Of a DNA stretch of 64,000 bases, positions 8,506 to 17,024 are shown in pieces. The stretch lies in contig NZ_JAACFT010000007.1 in assembly GCF_029051685.1 (NCBI RefSeq), forward strand, positions 62,001 to 126,000. The letters run 5' to 3'. Positions within the stretch are counted from its first letter, which is position 1. Each line of letters starts with the position of its first letter. A program made the translations under genes and the position numbers. Origin of the DNA: Bradyrhizobium sp. CSA207 (GTDB lineage Bacteria; Pseudomonadota; Alphaproteobacteria; Rhizobiales; Xanthobacteraceae). Below the pieces are notes generated by a model. That model saw nothing but the letters and a program-made list of their open reading frames with translations. It was not told the origin of the DNA and did not search any database.

Positions 8506-9696
8506 ATGGAACAAGGCGGCCTTCGCAATTTCACCATTAATTTCGGACCGCAGCATCCAGCGGCCCATGGTGTGCTTCGGCTGGTATTGGAACTTGACGG
8601 TGAGGTGGTCCGGCGGGTCGATCCTCATATTGGGCTGCTTCACCGTGGAACCGAAAAGTTGATTGAAAACAAGACCTATCTGCAGGCGATCGGGTATTTC
8701 GACCGCCTCGACTATGTCGCACCGATGAACCAGGAGCATGCGTTCTGCCTCGCAGCGGAGCGATTGCTTGGCCTCGAAGTGCCGCGTCGCGGCCAACTGA
8801 TCCGCGTGCTGTTCTGCGAAATCGGACGCCTGCTTTCGCATCTTCTCAACATCACGACCCAAGCTATGGATGTCGGTGCCCTCACGCCGCCGCTGTGGGG
8901 ATTTGAAGAGCGTGAGAAACTCATGGTGTTTTACGAACGAGCGTCCGGCGCGCGCATGCACGCAAATTACTTCCGGATCGGCGGCGTGCATCAGGATCTT
9001 CACCCGAAGCTGATTGACGACATTGAAGCCTTTTGTGATCCGTTCCTTCGCGTAGTGGACGACCTGGATCGGCTGTTGACGCCAAACCGCATCTTCAAGC
9101 AGCGCAATGTGGACGTCGGGAAAGTGACGCTGAAGGAAGCTTGGGAGTGGGGCTTTTCCGGCGTCATGGTGCGTGGTTCCGGCGCTGCTTGGGACCTGCG
9201 CAAGGCGCAGCCCTATGAGTGCTACCCGGAAATGGAATTCGACATTCCGATCGGCAAAAATGGTGACTGCTACGACCGTTATCTGATCCGCATGGAAGAA
9301 ATGCGCCAGTCGGTGCGCATCATGCGACAGTGCATCACAAAGCTGCGCGCTTCCGACGGACAGGGGCCGGTTGCGGTGCAGGACAATAAGGTCTTTCCCC
9401 CGCGGCGCGGCGAGATGAAGCGCTCGATGGAGGCGCTGATCCATCACTTCAAGCTTTATACAGAAGGGTTTCGCGTGCCGGCCGGCGAGGTCTATGTGGC
9501 AGTGGAAGCCCCCAAGGGCGAGTTCGGCGTCTACCTGGTCTCCGATGGCACGAACCAACCCTATAAGTGCAAGATCCGCGCCCCCTCGTTCGCGCACCTG
9601 CAGGCGATGGATTTGCTCAGCCGCGGCCATTTGTTGGCGGACGTCTCGGCAATCATCGGTTCGCTGGACATCGTGTTTGGTGAAATCGATCGATGA
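8506..9696 (+). CDS. nuoD: NADH-quinone oxidoreductase subunit D, orphan copy
   Basis: A 396-residue NuoD (49-kDa subunit), part of the quinone site of complex I. The N-terminal [22 protein letters not shown], the RIGGVHQDL region, and the C-terminal [17 protein letters not shown] through DIVFGEIDR are conserved. Length is normal for the family. ATG 8506 is preferred; a TTG at 8494 is also in frame. No other nuo gene is adjacent: nuoB lies 4.6 kb downstream and the rest of complex I is not in the window. It is probably a second copy beside a complete nuo operon elsewhere (inference). Confidence 0.9.
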   Translation: MEQGGLRNFTINFGPQHPAAHGVLRLVLELDGEVVRRVDPHIGLLHRGTEKLIENKTYLQAIGYFDRLDYVAPMNQEHAFCLAAERLLGLEVPRRGQLIRVLFCEIGRLLSHLLNITTQAMDVGALTPPLWGFEEREKLMVFYERASGARMHANYFRIGGVHQDLHPKLIDDIEAFCDPFLRVVDDLDRLLTPNRIFKQRNVDVGKVTLKEAWEWGFSGVMVRGSGAAWDLRKAQPYECYPEMEFDIPIGKNGDCYDRYLIRMEEMRQSVRIMRQCITKLRASDGQGPVAVQDNKVFPPRRGEMKRSMEALIHHFKLYTEGFRVPAGEVYVAVEAPKGEFGVYLVSDGTNQPYKCKIRAPSFAHLQAMDLLSRGHLLADVSAIIGSLDIVFGEIDR

Positions 9697-9717
9697 AATT
9701 GCGAATGGGAGGCCGCC

Positions 9718-9855
9718 ATGCAGCAGATCCGGATCGACGTCCCGCCAATTATCTTTCCAATTGCAATCGTCGAGCCCGAACCCGAAAAGCGGCCCGAGAA
9801 TGGAGTGGAACTAGCCTTCAGACAGATCGTTGCGTTCACGATTGCCGAGGGATGA
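9718..9855 (+). CDS. Small hypothetical protein, 45 residues
   Basis: A short frame begins 21 bases after nuoD with GGGAGG five bases before its ATG. It reads MQQIRIDVPPIIFPIAIVEP then a charged Glu/Pro/Lys stretch and ends in AFTIAEG. No domain is recognised. The good ribosome site and position right behind nuoD support translation, but the length makes this uncertain. Confidence 0.35.
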   Translation: MQQIRIDVPPIIFPIAIVEPEPEKRPENGVELAFRQIVAFTIAEG

Positions 9856-9999
9856 TTGCAGGGAGCGCCGAACGCTCCATAAAAGCGCCGACGCCCATAA
9901 ACGATCGATATCCACGCACGCGTAAGCTTGTACGCAACAATACTGCGGTTCGAGCAGAAGCCGCAATCAAAGCCGGCAAGCAGTGGAAGGAAAGCGGAA

Positions 10000-11211
10000 A
10001 TGACTCATACAAAACGACCTTTCAGCTGCCGTCGGGCGTCCATGATTGGCGGCGCGATCGCGTCCACGATCTTGTCGGTTGCGACTAGCGAGCGGGCACT
10101 GGCCATCAATCCCGCACAACAGGCCCTATCAGGTGGCGTGTCTGTGAACTTCATACGCCGGATTGCGGACCGTGGGAGCAATGTTGGACCGGGTAACTTC
10201 GCAGATCTCGCCGAAAAAGTCGTACCGGCCGTGGTAGCGGTCAGCTCCAAAGCTCCGACGTCCAATTTCTTGCCCGATCAATCGTTCGAATTCGGTCAGC
10301 CCGACGAGGAATCGCCGCCGGGTGCCCGTGATCACGGTACCGCTCCAAAAGCGACACGCACGGTCGCGATTGGATCTGGCTTTTTCATCTCTCCTGACGG
10401 TTATGCCGTAACCAACAGTCACATCGTGGAAGCCAGTGATACGGCGGAGATCCGTACCAATGACAAGAAGACCTATTCCGCGAAAGTGGTGGGAATGGAT
10501 TCTTTGAGCGACATCGCTTTGATCAAGGTCGACGGTCGCAACGACTTCAGCTACGTGCAACTCGCCGATCAACCGCCGCGCGCCGGCGACTGGGTTCTGA
10601 CCGCCGGCAATACGTTCGGGCTCGGAGGCTCGGTCACGGCCGGCATTGTTTCGGCGCGCGAACGCAACATCGAGACTGGTTCTGCGCAGGAATTCATCCA
10701 GATCGATGCGCCGATCAACCAGGGCGATTCTGGCGGCCCGACCTTTGACACAAGCGGCAAAGTCATCGGCGTCAACAGCATGATCATTTCGCCTTCCGGC
10801 GGCTCAGTAGGCGTTGCGTTTGCGATTCCCGCCGAGACCGTTAAGACGGTGATACCGCAACTGAAAGACAAGGGCACGGTAACGCGCGGGTGGATGGGCG
10901 TTGAGGTTCAATCGGTCACTGCGGAGCTTGCTGACAGCCTGGGCGGAAGCGATCTCCACGGCGCGATCGTGACAGGCGTTCAAGAGAATGGTCCCGCGGC
11001 GAAGGCAGGATTAAGGACCGGGGACGTGATTACGTCGGTGAATGGTGAGCAAATCAGGAACGCGAGTGAATTGACCAGGAAGGTCCATGCGACGGCGCCG
11101 GGCTCTCGGATTCAGATTGCTAGGCTTAGACAAGGACAAGTGAACTCATTGAGCGTGACCGTGGGTCAGCTGTCCAATGAACCCAACGTCTTCCCGAGCA
11201 TCCCAAGATAG
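10000..11211 (+). CDS. HtrA/Deg-type periplasmic serine protease
   Basis: A 403-residue trypsin-like protease with one PDZ domain. A signal peptide ends near ERALA (residue 35). The catalytic triad is H141 (TNSHIVE), D171 (SLSDIALIK) and S244 (QGDSGGP). The PDZ domain covers about residues 300-390 (GWMGVEVQSV, GPAAKAGLRTGDVITSVNGE). Family members degrade misfolded envelope proteins. The spacer SFEFGQPDEESPPGARD is a typical LA-loop. I chose ATG 10000 because it starts the signal peptide. It sits between the orphan nuoD and a PEBP gene, in a region rich in stress proteins. Confidence 0.9.
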   Translation: MTHTKRPFSCRRASMIGGAIASTILSVATSERALAINPAQQALSGGVSVNFIRRIADRGSNVGPGNFADLAEKVVPAVVAVSSKAPTSNFLPDQSFEFGQPDEESPPGARDHGTAPKATRTVAIGSGFFISPDGYAVTNSHIVEASDTAEIRTNDKKTYSAKVVGMDSLSDIALIKVDGRNDFSYVQLADQPPRAGDWVLTAGNTFGLGGSVTAGIVSARERNIETGSAQEFIQIDAPINQGDSGGPTFDTSGKVIGVNSMIISPSGGSVGVAFAIPAETVKTVIPQLKDKGTVTRGWMGVEVQSVTAELADSLGGSDLHGAIVTGVQENGPAAKAGLRTGDVITSVNGEQIRNASELTRKVHATAPGSRIQIARLRQGQVNSLSVTVGQLSNEPNVFPSIPR

Positions 11212-11328
11212 CGGGATTGCAGTCCGCAGCCACTCACATGGTCCGCGCGGTCCAATAGCGAAGGAATGCCCGCCGCGAGCCGAGGTGGCAAGCAGGGGAA
11301 GTGCTTCGCCGCGCAAGTGATCGACGGC

Positions 11329-11388
11329 GCAAATATCAAGCGGTGCAAATATCAAGCGGTGCAAATATCAGGCGGTGCAAGTATCAGG
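11329..11388. repeat. Tandem 16-bp repeat, 3.75 copies
   Basis: GCAAATATCAAGCGGT is repeated head to tail at 11329, 11345 and 11361 (third copy with one change), then a partial GCAAGTATCAGG to 11388. It lies immediately before the ribosome site and ATG of the PEBP gene, so copy-number change would alter its leader. The 16-base period argues against coding repeats. Confidence 0.85.
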
Positions 11389-11397
11389 AGAACGCAG

Positions 11398-11892
11398 ATG
11401 ACGTTCAGCTTGAAAAGCCCGGCATTCGGCGATGGCGGCCGAATTCCCGCGAAATACACGCCGGATGAAGACGACCTGTCACCTCCGCTGGAGTGGTCGG
11501 ATCCGCCGGTGGGAACCAAAAGCTTTGCCCTCGTTGTTGAGGATCCGGACGCGCCATCCGGCACTTTTCATCATTGGGGTCTTTACAACATCATGGGCGA
11601 ACGCACGTTGCTGCCGGAGGGAATCGGCCACGGCGCCAAGACCAATGCCAAGACCGACGCCAAGACCAAAACGGAGAGGCTCGGAAAAGGCATCAATGAT
11701 TTCGGCGAGCCGCGATACCACGGGCCCGCCCCGCCGAAGGGACACGGAACCCATCACTACCACTTCAAGCTGGCGGCGCTGGATGTCGAGGCGCTTTCGC
11801 GGGCTCCCGAGATGTCCGTTGCCGATATCTGGAAGTCGGCTGAAAAGCACATGCTCGGGCAGGCCGAACTCATCGGCATCTATAGTCGGTGA
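11398..11892 (+). CDS. PEBP family protein (YbhB/YbcL type)
   Basis: A 164-residue phosphatidylethanolamine-binding/Raf-kinase-inhibitor-like protein. Family motifs: FGDGGRIPAKYTPDEDDLSPPLEW, VEDPDAPSGTFHHWGLYNI and the second ligand-site loop FGEPRYHGPAPPKGHGTHHYHF. There is no clear signal peptide, so it is likely cytoplasmic. An internal low-complexity stretch (GAKTNAKTDAKTKTE, about residues 78-92) is unusual. ATG 11398 has AGGAG seven bases before it, which rules out the longer upstream frame that would translate the tandem repeat. Cellular role of bacterial members is poorly known. Confidence 0.85.
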   Translation: MTFSLKSPAFGDGGRIPAKYTPDEDDLSPPLEWSDPPVGTKSFALVVEDPDAPSGTFHHWGLYNIMGERTLLPEGIGHGAKTNAKTDAKTKTERLGKGINDFGEPRYHGPAPPKGHGTHHYHFKLAALDVEALSRAPEMSVADIWKSAEKHMLGQAELIGIYSR

Positions 11893-11990
11893 CGCAAACA
11901 GCGGCGGTTCACGAGAGCGCCTACGACAGCGATCCAGCATAGCTGTGACCCGCAGCAGCTCGCGCGGTTGCTCGTGGCAAACGCCAACCA

Positions 11991-12218
11991 CTACGAGCGG
12001 CCACCAGAAGATGCGGCCGCGCCATCCTCGCGCATTAATCGCAGATAGTGATCGGCGTGTTGAAAGTAATTCTCTGCAGCAATCCGGTCACCCTTCAAGG
12101 CTTCGGCGCGGGCTAGCGCCAGATAGCGTTCGTAGTGTCTTTGTGCATTTCGGGACGAACTGGTCTCGACGCTGTTGCGTGCGTGCTTGGCTTTCCGCAT
12201 TTGGGGTTTGCGAGGCAT
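11991..12218 (-). CDS. Short DUF4167-domain protein
   Basis: About 75 residues. The core SSSRNAQRHYERYLALAR followed by DRIAAENYFQHADHYLRLM is the DUF4167 signature common in Hyphomicrobiales, where it normally forms the N-terminal part of a protein over 200 residues long. Here only the domain remains, preceded by a basic stretch (MPRKPQMRKAKHARN). ATG 12218 is my choice; a GTG at 12305 would add 29 residues without family support. It may be a mini-paralogue or a truncated copy. Confidence 0.6.
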   Translation of the reverse strand: MPRKPQMRKAKHARNSVETSSSRNAQRHYERYLALARAEALKGDRIAAENYFQHADHYLRLMREDGAAASSGGRS

Positions 12219-12612
12219 TTTGATGTTGAGGCGCGGCTCAGCCGCCACCCCCCTGCGTTCAGAAGCTATCATATCCATCCATAAGTCGCCCAGCGCAAGC
12301 CGCACGACGCTCTTCTAAAGGTGATTGGGTGCAGTCGTGGATTTTGGGGCGATCGAACATCACGATCGCTAAAGCGTGCCCTAGCGAGGGCCGAAGCGAT
12401 CCAAATCAACTGCTAAAGCCGATATAGGAAACTGGGCCGACGAATTCAAGCTGCGTCCAGCTCGAGGGACCGCTCCATTACGCGCCGCATCCCGGCGACC
12501 AAAGTGACGAGGGCAATGGCGACCTCGGCGACCGCGGAACTTTGCATGGTCTATTTGATTGTCCAACGGGGTAGCCTCATGGCCGAAGCCGATGAGCTTC
12601 GAGTGAACCTTG
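12219..12612. other. Gap, no convincing gene
   Basis: 394 bases between the DUF4167 gene and the nucleotidyltransferase gene. A 33-codon minus-strand frame at 12446-12547 (MQSSAVAEVAIALVTLVAGM then RRVMERSLELDAA) looks protein-like, but it lacks a ribosome site and I do not call it. Nothing else is recognised. Confidence 0.4.
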
Positions 12613-13404
12613 ATGGTGAAGGAAATCAGGCCAGTCACCGGATCTATTGAGACGGTCGACGCAGCCGCCGAGCCGATTGTCCCGTCGGCCAGCGCCGAGG
12701 TATTTTACGCTCGGGCCTTGCGCGAGCTCGCGAAGCTCGATCTTCCGTTTCTGTTGGCGGGCACGTATGCGCTCAGCGCCTATACCGGCGTGGCGCGCGC
12801 GACCAAAGATCTCGATATCGTGTGCAAGCCGGCCGACTATCCCCGTGTGCTCAACCACTTTCGGGACCTCGGATACACTGTCGCAGTCGAGGACGAACGC
12901 TGGCTCGGCAAAGTCTTCCAGGACGAGCACTTCTTCGATGTGATCTTCGCGTTTTGGCATGGCATGGCTCCCGTCGCCGATCAGTGGTTCGAATCCGCGC
13001 CGCACATCGAGGTGTTCGGCACGCGGATGCGCATCATCGCGCCGACCGAGTTGATCTGGTCCAAGGCCTTCGTCCAGCTGCGGCACCGTTACGACGGCGC
13101 GGATATCGCGCATCTCATTCTCAAGCAGCACGATCGGATCGACTGGCGGCGTCTGCTTGCCTACATGGAGTTGCATTGGGAGGTGCTTCTGGCACATCTG
13201 CTCAACTTCCGCTGGGCCTATCCGAGCGAGCGCGACTGCGTGCCGCGCTGGCTCATGGAGGAACTGGTCGCCCGCTTGAAGGCACAATTCGAGCTTCCTC
13301 CTCCGCGCGTGAGGATATGTCGGGGGCGCCTGTTTTCGCAGGTCGACTATGAGCCGGCCGTCCAGGAGTGGGGGTTTGTCGACGCAGACGAGGATAGTGA
13401 GTAG
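12613..13404 (+). CDS. Nucleotidyltransferase-fold protein
   Basis: A 263-residue protein. LLAGTYALSAYTG, then RATKDLDIVC at about residues 47-76, gives the glycine-rich turn and DxD metal site of the DNA polymerase beta-type nucleotidyltransferase fold, as in AbiEii-like and MNT-type proteins. A helical C-terminal region follows (LIWSKAFVQLRHRYDGADIAHLIL resembles the family's long helices). The metallophosphoesterase gene starts 4 bases after its stop, so the two are co-translated. Substrate unknown: nucleotidyl transfer to protein or RNA, or a small-molecule role, are all possible. Confidence 0.65.
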   Translation: MVKEIRPVTGSIETVDAAAEPIVPSASAEVFYARALRELAKLDLPFLLAGTYALSAYTGVARATKDLDIVCKPADYPRVLNHFRDLGYTVAVEDERWLGKVFQDEHFFDVIFAFWHGMAPVADQWFESAPHIEVFGTRMRIIAPTELIWSKAFVQLRHRYDGADIAHLILKQHDRIDWRRLLAYMELHWEVLLAHLLNFRWAYPSERDCVPRWLMEELVARLKAQFELPPPRVRICRGRLFSQVDYEPAVQEWGFVDADEDSE

Positions 13405-13408
13405 CGCG

Positions 13409-14131
13409 ATGTCCGAAAGTCACGACAATCTCACTTTCGCCGCCATCGGCGATCTCCATGTGAAGGAGGATCGAACGTTGTCTTTCCGGGAGCTCTTTGC
13501 CGAGCTATCGACCAAGGCCAAGGTACTCGTCCTTTGCGGCGACCTCACTGACCTCGGTAAGCCGACGGAAGCGGAATTGCTGGCGGAGGATTTGCGCGCC
13601 TGCTCCATTCCCGTTGTCGGCGTGCTCGGAAATCACGACTACGAGTCCGGACAGACTGAAGACATAAGGCGCATTTTGAAGGGTGCCGGGATGCACCTGC
13701 TAGATGGCCAGTCGTACGAAATCGACGGCGTCGCCTTTGTCGGGGTAAAGGGCTTCATCGGTGGATTTGGCCGCCGCATGCTTGCTTCGTTCGGCGAGGC
13801 CGTCGTCAAGAGCGTGGTCGCCGAAGCCGTCAGTGAAGCGACGCGCCTTGAAAATGCCATGCGCACCGTGGCGAGCAAGCAGGCTGTCGTCGTTCTTCAC
13901 TATGCGCCCATTCTCGATACGGTTGAGGGTGAGCCCCTGGAAATTCTTCCGTTCCTCGGCTCGTCACGTCTCGGCGAGACAATCGATCGATTTAAGGTGA
14001 GTGCGGTGGTGCACGGCCATGCTCACCAGGGCCGTTATGAAGGCCGCACGCCCGGAGGCGCGCGGGTCTACAACGTGGCCCGATCGATCGAGAAGCCCTC
14101 GGGCCGACCTTATGCCTTGCTTGAAGTCTGA
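13409..14131 (+). CDS. Calcineurin-like metallophosphoesterase
   Basis: A 240-residue phosphoesterase with the complete metal-site set: [16 protein letters not shown], the LHYAP histidine and GHAHQG. Family members hydrolyse phosphomono- or diesters with two metal ions. There is no signal peptide, so it is cytoplasmic. ATG 13409 lies 4 bases after the nucleotidyltransferase stop; an upstream in-frame start would overlap that gene. The pairing suggests that one enzyme adds and the other removes a nucleotidyl group (inference), but no partner protein is visible. Confidence 0.8.
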   Translation: MSESHDNLTFAAIGDLHVKEDRTLSFRELFAELSTKAKVLVLCGDLTDLGKPTEAELLAEDLRACSIPVVGVLGNHDYESGQTEDIRRILKGAGMHLLDGQSYEIDGVAFVGVKGFIGGFGRRMLASFGEAVVKSVVAEAVSEATRLENAMRTVASKQAVVVLHYAPILDTVEGEPLEILPFLGSSRLGETIDRFKVSAVVHGHAHQGRYEGRTPGGARVYNVARSIEKPSGRPYALLEV

Positions 14132-14295
14132 ACGGGGCGCTTGGAGTCATAACTGAGGTCCAAACTGAGGTCCAAGTATTGCGGCAATGCGGGAGACGGA
14201 GGCAGGGCCCTCGTGTTCGCGTGAAATATCGCGCACGAAACGAACGGTGTTACTTGCCCGCGCGTTGGGTGAACGGAGCCATACAGGAGAGGGGC

Positions 14296-14856
14296 ATGGA
14301 CCGTCCGTTGATCGTGCCCGCCGGCAGAGGGTTCCTGGACCCGGGAACCGGCAAACCAATAAGCGATGAGTTTTTCGGCGCTGTCAGGGGTGATCTCGCC
14401 GACAAGGGCTTCTTCGTCACCGCGGCCGATGACCTCATCACCTGGGCGCGAAGCGGCTCATTGATGTGGATGACGTTTGGGCTCGCCTGCTGCGCGATCG
14501 AAATGATGCAAATGGCGATGCCGCACTATGACGCAGAGCGCTTCGGATTTGCGCCGCGTGCCAGCCCAAGGCAGTCGGATGTCATGATCGTGGCCGGCAC
14601 GTTGTGCAACAAAATGGCGCCTGCGCTGCGCAAGATCTATGACCAGATGCCGGAACCTCGATATGTGATCTCGATGGGATCATGCGCCAATGGAGGAGGG
14701 TACTATCACTATTCCTATTCGGTGACCCGCGGATGCGACCGCATTGTTCCCGTAGATATCTACGTCCCCGGTTGTCCTCCGACTGCAGAGGCGCTCCTTT
14801 ACGGCGTGATGCTCCTGCAAAAGAAGATCCGCCGGACCGGAACAATCGAGCGTTGA
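14296..14856 (+). CDS. nuoB: NADH-quinone oxidoreductase subunit B, orphan copy
   Basis: A 186-residue NuoB (PSST) subunit that would hold cluster N2. The four cluster cysteines are present: C65 and C66 ([11 protein letters not shown]), C130 ([10 protein letters not shown]) and C160 ([15 protein letters not shown]). A strong AGGAGAGGGG ribosome site precedes ATG 14296. It is separated from the orphan nuoD by HtrA, PEBP, DUF4167, nucleotidyltransferase and phosphoesterase genes; no other complex I gene is nearby. Both products look intact, so they may exchange into a complex made elsewhere or belong to another oxidoreductase. Confidence 0.9.
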   Translation: MDRPLIVPAGRGFLDPGTGKPISDEFFGAVRGDLADKGFFVTAADDLITWARSGSLMWMTFGLACCAIEMMQMAMPHYDAERFGFAPRASPRQSDVMIVAGTLCNKMAPALRKIYDQMPEPRYVISMGSCANGGGYYHYSYSVTRGCDRIVPVDIYVPGCPPTAEALLYGVMLLQKKIRRTGTIER

Positions 14857-14897
14857 GCTCGAGCTGTTAGATGCGAGCGGAAACCAGATGGCTGCGC

Positions 14898-15302
14898 TCA
14901 GCTCAAATCAAATACGATACCCAGCGCAATGAGGCCGAGCGCCACCGCCGCGAGGGGCAACAACATGTCGATTGCAGCGTCACTGTTCTTGAGCCTGCTT
15001 TGCCAGACTTGGGTCGACCCCTTCATCCATTTCCGAAAGCCCCTGTTGGTCCTCAGCGTCGGTGGTCGGGCCTGAGCTGCGCGCCATGTCCTCCAAAGAA
15101 GGTAGGGAAGGAACACCGCAACGAGCAGCAGCACGCTCACCATAGCGAGGGGAAGTTCGATATCGCTTCGCCGATCGAAGGCCACCCAGGCTGCTATGAC
15201 GAAAAGAGCCACAAATCCGATTGCAGCTTTGTAGACTAACGGATGGAATTCCGAGCGGGTTTCCAGCGAGTGTTCGCGGCGCTGCGCGAGATGCTCATTC
15301 AT
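14898..15302 (-). CDS. Small inner-membrane protein, three predicted helices
   Basis: 134 residues with no recognised domain. Hydrophobic segments are at about 26-46 (YKAAIGFVALFVIAAWVAF), 54-75 (PLAMVSVLLLVAVFLPYLLW) and the C-terminal 115-133 (LLPLAAVALGLIALGIVF). A basic loop (RTNRGFRKWMKGST) lies between helices 2 and 3. GGGGA upstream supports ATG 15302. It is convergent with nuoB. Function unknown. Confidence 0.6.
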   Translation of the reverse strand: MNEHLAQRREHSLETRSEFHPLVYKAAIGFVALFVIAAWVAFDRRSDIELPLAMVSVLLLVAVFLPYLLWRTWRAAQARPPTLRTNRGFRKWMKGSTQVWQSRLKNSDAAIDMLLPLAAVALGLIALGIVFDLS

Positions 15303-15611
15303 TTCCGTTCCCCAGTTCAATCGTGAGAACAGATGCCCGCCGGCGCAATGGCGCATGGGCATGTATGTCAATGGAATGCATCGTGCAGAGGTTTCATGAA
15401 AGATGGCTGGCCTCGTTAAAGATGAGTAATGAACCCTCGCACTGATGGAACTGACCGGGCGGCAATTGTGTCGGACTCACTCGGGTCCGCGCGAGGACGT
15501 GAAGAACTCCACCAGCGTTACCGCACGCGGTATCATTCGCCCAACAATCGAGAACCGATGATCGCGGACGACGTTGTCCGTCTAGCTGCCGTTAAGCCAA
15601 AGGAATCTATC
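15303..15611. other. Divergent gap, no gene seen
   Basis: 309 bases between the divergent small membrane protein and DUF2267 genes. It must hold both promoters, but I see no clear -35/-10 pair or dyad. Open frames crossing it lack domain signals. Confidence 0.4.
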
Positions 15612-16064
15612 ATGAGTGCGACAGGTCTCGATGTATTCGACAGAACGATCCACCTCACAAACAGTTGGCTGGATGAGATGATGACGACGTTGCCGCATGA
15701 CAAGCAGCTTGCATGGCATGCTTTGGGAACGGTGCTTCGAACCATTCGTGATCGGATCCCGGTCAATCTTGCCGCACACCTGGGTGCCCAACTTCCGTTG
15801 CTGGTCCGTGGGCTCTACTACGATCAGTGGCGGCCGAGCGAAGTCCCGAAAGACTGGCGTTCCGCTGCCGAGTTTCTCGGGATCATTTCGGCAGAATTGA
15901 GTTCGTTGCGGCCAATCGGCGCAGGCGATGCCGCGCAAGCAACGTTCCGGGTCTTGAATCATCATCTTGACCCTAATCAGGTCGAGAAGGTCCGCCATGC
16001 GTTGCCTGAAGAGGTGCGGGCTCTCTGGGTAGTCGGTCATCAGCAAGGACGATCTGCTGCCTGA
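15612..16064 (+). CDS. DUF2267 family protein
   Basis: 150 residues. FDRTIHLTNSWLDEMMTTL followed by AWHALGTVLRTIRDRIPVNLA and HLGAQLPLLVRGLYYDQW is the DUF2267 signature; the second half (AAQATFRVLNHHLDPNQVEKVRHALPEE) is the repeat-like helical tail. Proteins of this family recur in stress clusters with CBS-domain and phosphoribosyltransferase genes, as here; their molecular role is not established. ATG 15612 has AAAGGAA upstream. An in-frame start at 15429 would add 61 residues without family similarity. Confidence 0.8.
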   Translation: MSATGLDVFDRTIHLTNSWLDEMMTTLPHDKQLAWHALGTVLRTIRDRIPVNLAAHLGAQLPLLVRGLYYDQWRPSEVPKDWRSAAEFLGIISAELSSLRPIGAGDAAQATFRVLNHHLDPNQVEKVRHALPEEVRALWVVGHQQGRSAA

Positions 16065-16311
16065 TCGGAACGATATTATTCGGTGAATGTGCTTTGACCG
16101 ACTGCTGCAGCGCCACCTTACGAAAGGTGACAGCGCTGCCGGCGGCGATGCGCTCTGATCCGAGCGGCATTGTTTTTGGCTGCTCAGCGCTCCGGCATCC
16201 GAGGCATCCGAGCGGATTGATCTCCGGCGAGAAGTTCCCGCAGGTAGCGGCCCGCCGAGTTCTCAAGTCTGGCTCGGCGGCGCCGGTCCGTTGAATGGCC
16301 GCATCAGGCCA

Positions 16312-16608
16312 CTACCAGTCTGGGCCGATTCCAAAGCTGAAGCCCGGCCCATGAACACCGATACCTGGTCGGTGATAGTAGCCGCGATCGTAGTAATCAT
16401 ATCTCCGCGGTCCGTAATAGTAGTCGTCTCCAATAATCACGCGGCGATCGCCTCTGGTGTGCCAGCATCGGCCGGTGTCATCACAAACGAGCCGTGCCTG
16501 ATGAAGCAGAGGCGAACCGTCTCCGAGTTGAACTTCATCAGCAGCATAGGCGCTCGATGTGATGAGCGCACCCGCGCCGGCGAGCAGTATCAGGATCAGC
16601 TTTCTCAT
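16312..16608 (-). CDS. Small secreted hypothetical protein, Tyr/Gly-rich tail
   Basis: 98 residues. A clear Sec signal peptide (MRKLILILLAGAGALITSSA, cleaved near AYAA) is followed by a mature part with one likely disulfide (LVCDDTGRCWHT) and a Tyr/Arg/Gly-rich tail (YYYGPRRYDYYDRGYYH then GPGFSFGIGPDW). GAGGAG lies just before ATG 16608. Many rhizobial genomes encode such short exported proteins, and no function is assigned. Confidence 0.7.
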   Translation of the reverse strand: MRKLILILLAGAGALITSSAYAADEVQLGDGSPLLHQARLVCDDTGRCWHTRGDRRVIIGDDYYYGPRRYDYYDRGYYHRPGIGVHGPGFSFGIGPDW

Positions 16609-16841
16609 GTCTGTCTCCTCTGACTGCAAGCCCCAACCGACGAACGCCTCAGCCAAATCCCCGTTCCAATGAATTGACGCTTGGCTTGGCCAACTCTTCG
16701 CAAGGATTGCCTCGTCCAGGGATCGGATCTTGCCATGGATGGTTATCCTTCGCGTCTTACGGCAGACGCCAAGACGCGAGCCACGGGTCGAAGAAGTGCT
16801 TTGAGGTTCCGTGGTGGAACATCTTGCAACGGTTGGTGCAG

Positions 16842-17024
16842 ATGCTTGAAACGCAGAATACGACGCATTCGCGTGCAAATGAGGGTACCCGAAGCTATCC
16901 AGCCGAGAAGGCGCGGCAGGGCGAGATCATCCTGCGCAAGCCGTGGATGCGTCTGGTTTTCATTGCCGGACTTGTGGGATGCGTACTTCTGGTACTGGGG
17001 ATTCGCATCGCAGCGGGGCTCTGA
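16842..17024 (+). CDS. One-TM microprotein coupled to PRPP synthetase
   Basis: 60 residues: a soluble charged N-terminus (EKARQGEIILRKPWMR) and one C-terminal helix (LVFIAGLVGCVLLVLGIRIA). Small proteins of this RQGEIIL...-plus-helix type are frequent in Bradyrhizobium-like genomes (family knowledge). Its TGA overlaps the ATG of the PRPP synthetase gene by one base (TGATG), so the two are translationally coupled. The ribosome site is weak. Confidence 0.55.
   Translation: MLETQNTTHSRANEGTRSYPAEKARQGEIILRKPWMRLVFIAGLVGCVLLVLGIRIAAGL

Noticed and set aside
8278-9630. 450-codon minus-strand frame opposite nuoD
   Set aside because: Antisense shadow of a highly conserved gene; no domain or ribosome site.
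11329-11388. Possible CRISPR-like array
   Set aside because: The 16-base units are directly adjacent with no spacers, and no cas genes are present.
12446-12547. 33-codon minus-strand frame in the gap before the nucleotidyltransferase gene
   Set aside because: Protein-like sequence, but too short and without a ribosome site.
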